A stretch of 64,000 nt of DNA, taken from Cryptomeria japonica. Taxonomy: Eukaryota > Streptophyta > Pinopsida > Cupressales > Cupressaceae. The notes under the pieces were generated by a model, which was not told the origin of the DNA, searched no databases, and was given only the letters and a program-made list of their open reading frames with translations. The position numbers and the translations under genes are program-made. Of the stretch, positions 47,578-56,896 are shown in pieces. The stretch is taken from assembly GCF_030272615.1 (NCBI RefSeq), contig NC_081408.1, positions 340,474,793-340,538,792 of the forward strand, given 5' to 3'. Position 1 is the stretch's first letter. Each line of letters begins with the position of its first letter.

Positions 47578-48152
47578 GAAACAAGCTCATTAGCTGCCCA
47601 AAAGAGAGCAATTGGAGAAAAGCAGAGGAAATTGTTAAAGGGTGATAAATTACATCTATAGAGAGTATGCAATACAAACAAACAATGTCTCGAGTGTGTG
47701 ATGTGGTCTCTAATTTATGTCCAGAGCCCGACTAACTAGTTTTGGAGTTGGACAGGGAAACCTATTGGGCCACGCATGGAGGAAATCAATGTGTTCATGC
47801 AAGGGCCACCTTTTTTCTACTACGTGTACTTTGAGTCCACCAACTCTGGTTCCACACCATAGAAATTTCCTGAAATTGTCTTCCGAATACCCTTCGGTGC
47901 AAAATCATAATTCTCATAATAGAAAAAAGGTGGCCATTGCATGAACACAATGATTTTCTCCAAGCATGGTCCAATAGGTTTCCCCATCCAACTCCAAAAC
48001 CAATAACTCCCTCTGGACATAAATTAAAGACCACATCACATACTCCAGACAGTGTTTGCTTGTATTGCATACTCTCTATGTATTTATCACCCTCTAACAA
48101 TTTCCTTTGCTTTTCTCTAATTTATCTCTCCTGGGTAGCTGATGTGCTTGTT
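47578..48152. repeat. large inverted repeat (hairpin) built from a captured gene fragment
   Basis: Left arm 47,578-47,823 and right arm 47,915-48,152 are inverted copies, about 90% alike by eye, with a few small indels, around a 91-bp loop. Landmarks are GAGAAAAGCAGAGGAAATTG (left) against its right-arm counterpart, GAGAGTATGCAATACAA, GTGATGTGGTCT and TTTATGTCCAGAG. The loop is unique sequence continuing the right arm's gene fragment. The left arm is joined to it at TACTAC|GTG, with TAC microhomology. Confidence 0.88.
47820..48020 (-). pseudogene. fragment resembling DRM-type de novo DNA methyltransferase
   Basis: The minus strand reads GKPIGPCLEKIIVFMQWPPF, then FYYENYDFAPKGIRKTISGN and FYGVEPELVDSKYT, ending at the hairpin's inner junction. 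The PPFFYYEN...PKG...TIS...EPExVDSKY pattern is the signature stretch at the start of the methyltransferase region of plant DRM1/2/3 (RNA-directed DNA methylation), recalled from the family. No catalytic motif is included. The left arm repeats the first half (GKPIGPRMEEINVFMQGPPF FYY) in the opposite orientation. Farther out, another frame of the arms reads KLLEGDKYIESMQYKQTLSG VCDVVFNL, which I do not recognise. The fragment cannot make an enzyme. Confidence 0.65.
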
Positions 48153-48169
48153 CTAACACATGCATAACC

Positions 48170-51075
48170 CCTTGTGACATCATTTGGTCCTATGTGGTCC
48201 TAATAGGTCCTAAGGGGTCCACATGTGTCGCAAGGGGACCTAAGTGGTCCTAAGGGGTCATGCATGTGTTAGAACACATGTGTGACCCCTTAGGACCACA
48301 AATGACCACTTGCGACAAAATTTGGTCCTATGTGGTCCTAATAGGTCCTAAGGGGTCATGCATGTGTTAGAACACATGTGTGACCCCTTAGGACCACATA
48401 TGACCCCTTACGACACCATTTGGTCCTATGTGGTCCTATGTGGTCCTAAGGGGTACATGTGTCGCAAGGGGCCTTAAGTGGTCCTAAGGGGTTACACGTG
48501 TTATAACACATGCGTGACACCTTAGGACCACATATGACCCCTTGGGACACCATTTGGTCCTATGTGGTCCTAATAGGTCTTAAGGGGTACACATGTGTCA
48601 TAAGGGGCCTTAAGTGGTCCTAATGGGTCACGCATGTGTTCTAACACATGCGTGACCCCTTGGGACAGCTTAAGGCCCCTTGCAACAACATTTGGTCCTA
48701 TGTAGTCCTAATAGGTCCTAAGGGAAGCACATGTGTCGCAAGGGTCCTTAAGTGGTCCTAAGGGGTTAGGCATGTGTTCTAACACATGCGTGACCCCTTA
48801 GGACCACTTAAGGCCCCTTGTGAAAACATTTGGTCCTATGTGGTCCCAATAGGTCCTAAGAGGTGCACATGTGTCACAAGGGGCCTTAAGGGGTCCTAAG
48901 CGGTCACGCATGTGTTAGAACACATGCGTGACCCCCTAGGACCACATATGACCCCTTGCAACAACATTTGGTCCTATGTGGTCCTAATAGGTCCGAAGGG
49001 GTGCACATGTGTAGCAAGGGGCCTTAAGTGGTCCCAAGGGGTAACGCATGTGTTAGAACACATGCGTGACCCCTTAGGATGACATATGACCCCTTGTGAC
49101 AACGTTTGGTATTTTTTGGTCCTAATAGGTCCTAAGGCGTGAACATGTGTCGCAAGGGGCCTTAAGTGGTCTTAAGGGGTCACACATGTGTTCTAACACA
49201 TGCGTGACCCCTTAGGACCACAAATGACCCCTTGCGATAACATTTGGTCTTTTGTGGTCCTAGTAGGTCCTAAAGTGTGGAAATGTGTCGCAACGGGCCT
49301 TAAGTGGTCCTAAGGTGTCACACATGTGTTAGAACACATGCATGACCTCTTAGGACCACATATGACCCCTTGCAACAGCATTTGGTCCTATGTGGTCCTA
49401 ATAGGTTCAAAGTGGTGAACATGTGCCACAATAGACCTTAAGTGGTCCTAAGGGGTCACACGTGTTAGAACACATGCATGACCCCTTAGGACCACATATG
49501 ACTGCTTGTGACAACATTTGGTATTTTGTGGTCCTAATAGGTCCTAAGGGGTGCAGATGTGTTGCAAGGGGCCTTAAGTGGTCGTAAGGGGTCACACATG
49601 TGTTCTAAAACATGTGTGACCCCTTAGGACCACAAATGACCCCTTGCGATAACATTTGGTCTTTTGTGGTCCTAGTAGGTCCTAAGGGGTGGACATGTGT
49701 CGCAAGAGGCCTTAAGTGGTCCTAAGGGGTCATGCATGTGTTAGAACACATGTGTGACCCTTTAGGACCATGAATGACCCCTTGCAACACCATTTGCTCC
49801 TATGTGGTCCTAATAGGTCCTAAGGGGTGCACATGTGTCGCAAGGGGCCTTAAGTGATCCTAAGGGGTCACGCATGTGTTAGAACACATGTGACCCATTA
49901 GGACCACATATGGTCCCTTGTGACACCATTTGATCTTATGTGGTCATAATAGGTCTTAAGGGGTGCACATGTGTAGCAAGGGATCTTTACTAGTCCTAAG
50001 GGGTCACACATGTGTTGTAACACATGCGTGACCCTTAGGACCACTTAAGGCTCCTTGCAACAAAATTTGGTCCTATGTGGTCCTAAGGGGTGCACATGTG
50101 TCGCAAGGGGCCTTAAGTTGTCCTAAGGGGTCACACATGTGTTAGAACACATACATGACCCCTTAGGACCACATATGACCCCTTACGACATCGTTTGGTC
50201 CTAAGTTGTCCTAATAGGTCCTAAGGTGTGAACATGTGTCACAAGGGGCCTTAAGTGGTCCTAAGGGGTCACGCACATGTTAAAACACATTCCTGACCCC
50301 TTGCGATAAGATTTGGTCTTTTGTGGTCCTAATAGGTCCTGAGGCATGCACATGTGTCGCAAGGGGCCTTAAGTGGTCCTAAGGGGTCACACGTGTTTTA
50401 GCACATGGGTGACCTGCTAAGACCACATATGACCCCTTGCGACAACATTTAGTCTTTTGTGGTCCTGATAGGTCCTAAGGGGTGGACATGTGTCACAAGG
50501 GGCCTTAAGTGGTCCTAAGGGGTCACGCATGTGTTAGAACACATGTGTGACTCCTTAGGACCACATATGACCTCTTGCAACAACATTTGGTCTTATGTGG
50601 TCCTAATAGATCCTTAGGGGTGGACATGTATCGCAAGGGGTGTTAAGTGGTTGTAAGGGGTCATGCATGTGTTCTAACACATGTGTGACCCCTTAGGACC
50701 ACATATGACCCCTTGTGACAACATTTGGTCTTTTGTGGTCCTACTAGGTCCTAAGGGGTGGACATGTGTCACAAGGGGCCTTAAGTGGTCCTAAGGGGTC
50801 ACACGTGTTAGAACACATGTGTGACCCCTTAGGATCACATATGACTCATTGCAACACATTTGGTCCTCTATTGTCCTAATAGGTCCTAAGGGGTGCACAT
50901 GTGTTGCAAGGGGCCTTAAGTGGTCCTAAGGGGTCATGCATGTGTTAGAACACATGCATGACCCCTTAGGACCACATATGGCCCCTTGCGACATGATTTG
51001 GTCTTGTGTGGTCATAATAGGTCCTAAGGGGTGCACATGTGTAGCAAGGGGCCTTTAGTGGTCCTAAGGGGTCAT
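48170..51075. repeat. palindromic minisatellite, about 21 units of about 137 bp
   Basis: Each unit carries CATTTGGTCCTATGTGGTCC, TAATAGGTCCTAAGGGGTGC, ACATGTGTCGCAAGGGGCCT, TAAGTGGTCCTAAGGGGTCA, then CGCATGTGTT-NN-AACACATGCG and the inverse TGACCCCTTAGGACCA. The last parts form an almost perfect palindrome of about 50 bp around a 2-base centre in every unit. Unit starts fall near 48,181, 48,319, 48,418, 48,552, 48,689, 48,828 and 48,965, then about every 137 bp. One early unit is about 99 bp. ORFs over it are repeat artefacts. Confidence 0.93.
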
Positions 51076-51262
51076 ATAAAATAATTATATACTCCCTAGG
51101 ATGTATACATACACATACATACACCTCGTGACATGATATGAGGGGTTGTGTGTGGTCCATAGGGGTCACAGATGTGTGTGACCCCTCCGGACCACACACG
51201 ACCCCTCATAGCATGTCCTAAGGTGTATGTATGTTGTAAGGCGTATATAATTATTTTATGTG
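51073..51262. repeat. imperfect 190-bp palindrome closing the array
   Basis: TATAAAATAATTATATAC (51,074-51,091) is inverted at 51,242-51,258. The inner arms GTGTGGTCCATAGGGGTCAC and GTGTGACCCCTCCGGACCAC meet around 51,170-51,178. It resembles a single enlarged, diverged array unit. Confidence 0.75.
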
Positions 51263-51600
51263 TATTTATGTATGTATGCACGTATGTATTTATGCATGTG
51301 TATTTACATGTATGTGGGTATGTATGTATGTAGACATAGGTATGTATGTGTATGTATTATTATGTATGTGTATGTCCTAAGGTGTACATATAATTATTTT
51401 ATATCTATGTATGTACGTGTACGTAGGTAGGTATGTATGTTTGTGTATGTTTGTATGTAGGTTTTAATGTAGGTTTGTATGTATGTGTATGTAGGTGTAT
51501 GTATGTATGTGTACGTATGTATGTTGGTTTGTATGTATGTGTGTGTATGTTTGTGTATGTATTTACATATGTATGTGTGTATTTATTTTCTAATATTCTA
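51228..51600. repeat. (TATG)n-type microsatellite
   Basis: Imperfect TATGTATGTGTATG and TAGGTATG repeats over about 370 bp, directly after the palindromic array. Confidence 0.9.
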
Positions 51601-51955
51601 AACTAATATGATAGAATATATCAAAAAATATATATATTTTGTAAAAACTTAAAAAAAAATTATTTTCTCTTAAAAAAGATTTAAAAAAAAAACAATATAA
51701 ATTAATATGTTAAAATAAATACATTTAAAAAAAAAAAAGGTACTTACCACTGAAACCCTTCCTACCGAATCTCTGAGACTTTTTGCAACCTCCTGGTTAA
51801 CTCCAAGATGCTTAATGTAAAATGAGCAGTTTGGGTGGATTTTAGCACCTATATAGGGCAAGGGCTTTCTGGCCGGAACTGTTCTGGCACGAAACCACTT
51901 GCCACGACAGCACAACGTGGCTACTGAATGGTGCCAAAATAGGCATTGTTAGCCT
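51601..51955. other. right subterminal region of the DNA transposon
   Basis: An A/T-run-rich part, then a more GC-rich part containing TTCTGGCCGGAA at 51,867-51,878, the same 12-mer as in the left subterminal region. No gene is visible. Confidence 0.6.
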
Positions 51956-51985
51956 AAAGTGCGACACATATCCGTATGATCACCC
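51956..51985 (-). repeat. right terminal inverted repeat
   Basis: Inverted partner of 38,495-38,524, followed by TGAA, which repeats the bases before the left end. Confidence 0.8.
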
Positions 51986-53700
51986 TGAAGCAATGGATGG
52001 GGTGGAATTAAATGGAATGTAGTATGTTAAGGATAAAGCTTTTAGAGAAAGGTTTCTTAATGATTACCTTAATCAAAAGAAGATAGTGATAAGATAGTCA
52101 AATGGAACACACACACACACACACGATAAAACTTATTATTATCATCAAATTTATTGACTATTTATGTAAAATAATGTGAATGCTAAATGATAAACATGGA
52201 TGAATGTGTTTGGTTATTGACTCCTTATATTTGTATCAAGGGCTTCTTCCTCTCTTTTTTCTTTTGGTATTTTTGAATTTTGTGAAATTTCTAAATCCAA
52301 GTAATGTAATTGAATGTATAAATCAAACCAATCTCCTTTTACTTTTATTTTCCTAAAATTAAAATATTTGTACTTACCATTTCCAAAATTGAACATTTCA
52401 TTTAAGGATGAAGATTTTATCATCTCCATCTTAGACTTAAAAATAGCTCTATCATTATACTAAATGGACTAAAAGTTCTCAACTTTGTAGTTGTGCAAGT
52501 TTGAATTTTGAAGTTGCAACATATGCAAAGAAAAAATATCATTGTAGAACTGAAAAATCTTGGCCAAAATTAAATTTCTATTTATACTGCTAGCTAGTAG
52601 TGTCTTTCAAAAGGTCACCAACTTGGTAGGAGACCAAATCCTACTCACAATCTCCCTTGAGTACACTTGTAGTAACTCAAATGGACTTCTATAAATTCTA
52701 AAAACAAAGATGTAACAATATAAACAATATCATTTTTAGACTCCTTAAGGTCCGATGGAATGTTTCTCTCATCATCATTAATCATTAGTAACCCCTAAGA
52801 AAAACTTTGTGCTAAGTACCAACACAAAGAGTAATTCCACCATATTGATGCTGCACTACTCTAACTTTCATGTGACATCCACTAAGATTGCAGTCTATGA
52901 TGTCCACTCTACCAAAATCATTAGTATATACTACAATTAGATCATTACAAACCCTCAAAGTGGAAAGATATGTGTCATACAATAAATCATCAACATCAAA
53001 AATCTCACTCCAAAGCTTGTTAAAGAGACAATCCAATACAATCAAAACCATGCAATTAGTTGACAATATTAATGCAAGGTCTAAAATTTTCTTAATCAAC
53101 ATCGTATAGTGACCATTAAACATTGAAATGTGAGATCAAGGCAAAGGAACCAAATATAAAACCTCATCCCAAATGAGCTACACGCATGCATTATCAAATT
53201 ACATTATCTTCCTTGCATGAAATTTATTAGTTTTCATAATAATCTATTGTATACCTTATGATGGCTCCTTCTTCTTTGAGCTATCCTCTTTCTTCTTCAA
53301 TAATTTATATTCTAATCTTGTCTTCTTCAAGAGATGTTGTTAATGCCTTTCTCCTCATCCTTCTATTTCTTCCCCTTCATCCTTTGTTTTCTCTCCTGGG
53401 GGCAGGATTTCACTTTCTTCCCCTCCTAGTGAGATTATAGATGATTATATTGCTTGCAATATGGTTCATACATGGAGAAAGGTCATGTGTCCTTTTCTCA
53501 TCCTCTTCCTTGGGTCGAGTAAGAGTTGTGTTTGATTGAGGTTGAGATCTGTGTTTCCTACCAATTCAAAGCTCTAATCAAAATATTTGTCTCTACTTTC
53601 TTTTTGGCTTCTTTCCTTGTCTCACAACTTGTGAAATCCTTCTTTCCTACCTAGTAGGTTGTTATGTAAGGGTTTGGGTCTTCTCCCAATTTACCTAATC
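51986..53700. repeat. block B, copy 3 (resumes the repeat interrupted at 38,494)
   Basis: GAAGCAATGGATGGGGTGG continues block C/B exactly where copy 1 has GAATGAAGCAATGGATAGGGTGG (about 6700). It includes the (CA)n run at about 52,107-52,124 and the same minus-strand frames as at 6953-7953. It then passes into the AT-rich sequence preceding a copia integrase remnant, as at 18,715. Confidence 0.85.
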
Positions 53701-54463
53701 AGAACATATTAAACATATTTATATAAACATATTAAACATAAATATACAAAATATGTAAATATTAGTATTTTTAAAAATACTATATGTATAATAACAAATA
53801 ATATGTATACATGCATATTCATATTTTTATAAACATAATTTTAGGCATACTTTTATGTATAATTTATGTATACTCTAGGTATTTATGTATAAGCTATGCT
53901 TACTTATTTGTAAATATATTTTTATGTTTCTTAGTTTCATGGACCTTATAAAACATGTTGAATTATTTCAAACAAATATTACCTTCACTATCAGTCCTCA
54001 AACAATTAATATGTTTTCTACCAGTTTGATTTTCAACCAAGGATTTGAAATTCTTAAATTGACTTTAAACTTTAGATTTACTCATGAAGAAATACAAATA
54101 TACATTCCAAGGTTATACTATAGTCATCTATAAAAGAGATAAAATAAATAGATCTAGCTCTATCAAAGGAACATTAATAAAACCAAGCACATACGAATGA
54201 ATATAATATAAAACCCTAGAAGACATATGATAACTAGAATGAAAATAAACATTATGTTTTTTACCATAAACATGTAATGTTCACAGAAAAGAAACTTGAG
54301 ATTATATACATCAAGGCCTTCAACAAGTCAATTATTTTTTAGGGCTCTAAGACCATTCTAACTAATGTGACCATTTCCCTAGTTCCATAACATTTTTTTG
54401 TCCACTAGGAGCTTCATCTCCAAATAATTTGCACCCTTAGGTATCCTAAAAGTATGGACATCA
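53701..54463 (-). pseudogene. copia integrase remnant, second copy
   Basis: Close match to 18,716-19,475, including the AT-rich part, the minus-strand integrase remnant (54,100-53,920) and the pre-integrase segment (to 54,460). It is interrupted at the same base by the same LTR family (CATCA|TGTAATGCC), so the two loci descend from one nested arrangement. Confidence 0.75.
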
Positions 54464-55325
54464 TGTAATGCCTGCCAAAATACCCTAGAAAAATAAAAAC
54501 TAACATACTAGAACAGATAATTTTTTTTAAAACATCATCTAAAGCAAAATGTAACATCATCTACTCAATATGAATGAAACACATTTAACATAATATGCAC
54601 ATAACAACATGAACATGTAACATAATAACATGAGCTAATTATGCAAGCAAAAATAAACACAACTAAAATTTCAATACCATCTCGCTAGGGTATCTCAATA
54701 TCATCACTTACTCTACCAATCATAAGCAATAACAATCCACTCATTCCTAATATAACACATAACATTTCCATTATCATTATTCCATGGAAATATGAAATTT
54801 CCATTATCATTATTCCATGGAAATATGAAGTTTCCTTAATACCTTTCTAGCTTGATATGCAATCACCTTATCATCAATCTAATATGATATGCAACTCAAA
54901 ACAATGCAATCTAATCCATTTCCCAATTAAGGTGCATTTTAAGAACCAATACTAAATGCTCCCAATCCCTTAACCATACATATGTTCTATGATCTCTTCC
55001 TTATCTACCATGATTTTTAATAGAAATATGAGATAATCTCAACACCATTTCTTTTCTTAACATTTAAATTATCATAATATAGCCAAGATACCAAAGATAC
55101 ATACACATTCTATTAACATGATTCTATTTCATTTCAACTACAAGATACATTACCATAAATCTCAATATTCTCTCAAAAAAACATATGTCTAGTCCTAATA
55201 TAATATAAACCACTACCTATACATAGCCAATATATCAGGAGCATAGCTATTTTACTACATGTTACCAATTACAAATACATCCATCTGCAATGATAATAAT
55301 CTATAAGATGTAATGATAGAAGAAC
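54464..55325 (-). mobile_element. long LTR (family A, copy 3), first part
   Basis: Matches 19,476-20,335. It contains a local duplication of TTTCCATTATCATTATTCCA with ATGGAAATATGAA (54,765-54,830). It is interrupted at AGAAC (55,321-55,325) by the full copia element and resumes at 62,718. Confidence 0.85.
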
Positions 55326-56825
55326 TGTTGGCATTATGTGAACCGGTATGAGGACATAATGAAATTGTATATTGTCATTGATGTCAATATGTGCTAGGAA
55401 GAGAGAATCGGTATATATGCCAAAGTGCAGTGGTATATTTGTTCAAGGTGAACCAGCTTATAGTTATGGGAACCGGCACATGGAAACATTGTATGACTAC
55501 CGGTTGGTAGTTTCTACTTCAGGGTTTCCCGTTGGAGTACCTCAAGCCTGTGTGACTCAATTGGTGATCTTTGTGTGATGAGTTAATAATATAATGAAGA
55601 ACAGACTATGTTGCCACGTCAAACTTGTGTGCATGAAGGATCTTGAATGATGGAGACTATCCTTATCTACCTCGGGATGTGTGAAGTTTGTAAACAGTGA
55701 TAACGCGTGATGGGTTATCAGCCGCCATGAAATTGGTGGAAAATGGACAATGGAGAAGGTCTTGAGATTGGATCAAGAATTGTTACATTTAATGTAGTAT
55801 GCTCAATGGTCAGGATTGAACCGTTTGAATACCTTAATCTATCAAGTTTAGGGTTTAGGGTTTATGCTACCGACCTTTTTGTTTCCTATAAGGTTGATGT
55901 TGTGTTTCTTTCTAAAGTTGCTGGCAAAAGTTGTGTATGTGTATCCAAGAGAAAGGATATGTGATTCTTGCCAGACCAGAGGAGAGAAGTGATACCTGTA
56001 GAGTGTAAGTGTAGAAGGTGAAGAGGAGCTTAAGTAGATTTGCATTGGCATTGAGTGCTATCATCATATCATTGATATACCTGTTGATCTTTAACCACTT
56101 CAACAGTTGTGAAATCCCTTAACAGGGTAGGCTTAACCGGCTTGCTATAAATCCTTTAACACGGTAACTCGAAGCTATTGAGTTAGTGAAATCCTTTAGC
56201 TATTGAGTTCTTGAAATCCTCTAACAAGGTAACCTTTAATAGGGTTTAACTCTTAACCAAGTATTTTAGCCATCCCTTAACCGGGTGATCCCTAATAGGA
56301 TCGGTTCCTAGCAGAACCTATTGTAACATCTCTAACTAGACAAGGCTCCTAACAGAGCGGACTTCTAAAGAGTTCAAAAATAGCTTGTGGGTATTCATCC
56401 CCATCGTGGTTTTTCTCAGTTGGGTTTCCACATGAAAAATATGTGTGTCATGTGTGATTCTTCTATCCTATGATGTTTTCTTATTGTCGGTCAAGCATGT
56501 GATGGTTCTATGTTTTATGCTTGTCAATAAAACATGTTGAACTAGCTATTATTATGTTTTGATGATAGACTACTTGTTCATGCATAAGGGTCAAATGGTA
56601 GTGTAGTTTTGAGTTAAGTGAAAAGATAAGTGATTAACCAGTTAATGCTTGTATCAATCACTCTTAGCTTTACTAGTTGCACTTTGTTTCAAACTGGTAT
56701 TACCATTTACCTGTCATTTGAAGTGTCTATTGTCAAACTGGTTTAGGACTATGTTTTTGTCTATACTGATTCACCCCCCTCTCTCAATACTAGTTTGGTA
56801 CTATTCATTCATCATTGAGTTATCA
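55326..56825 (+). mobile_element. 5' LTR of the copia element
   Basis: 1500 bp, TGTTGGCATT...GTTATCA. It is rich in CCGGT and AACAGGGTA/TAACC words. The CACCCCCCTCTCTC segment near its end is shared with the solo LTR at 10,900-11,690. Confidence 0.93.
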
Positions 56826-56826
56826 A

Positions 56827-56840
56827 TTGGTATCAGAGCA
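56827..56840 (+). other. copia primer binding site
   Basis: TTGGTATCAGAGCA directly behind the 5' LTR, the standard plant copia site complementary to the initiator-methionine tRNA 3' end. Confidence 0.93.
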
Positions 56841-56896
56841 TCCTCTAGGTCCTCTGTGTTGTAAGCTTAACCGCTTGAGGGAAAGATCCTATTGTA

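Larger units (their letters stand above)
38495..51985 (+). mobile_element. 13.5-kb terminal-inverted-repeat DNA transposon, Sola-like candidate
   Basis: The left end GGGTAAAAGTAC...TGTGTCACACTTT (38,495-38,524) and the inverted right end GGGTGATCATAC...TGTGTCGCACTTT (51,956-51,985) match at 21 of 30 positions without a gap, and both are followed inward by AGGCTAACA. Flanks are TGAA at 38,491-38,494 and 51,986-51,989. Other copies of the C/B repeat show the uninterrupted site AGAATGAAGCAATGG. If the adjoining G is counted, the duplication is TGAAG and the ends lose perfect GGGT symmetry. Inside are a transposase-like gene, a second gene on the opposite strand, two tandem arrays and a captured gene fragment. 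The 4-bp duplication and DDE-type gene suggest Sola; assignment needs a search. Confidence 0.85.

Noticed and set aside
48170-51075. Regular repeats that might suggest a CRISPR array
   Set aside because: Units are about 137 bp and repeated over their whole length with no unique spacers; no cas genes; eukaryotic context.
49407-51281. ORFs over the palindromic array (for example 49,407-49,595 and 50,966-51,281)
   Set aside because: Low-complexity translations of the repeat units.
56827-56840. Possible tRNA gene fragment
   Set aside because: Only the short primer-site complement is present, directly behind an LTR; no cloverleaf.
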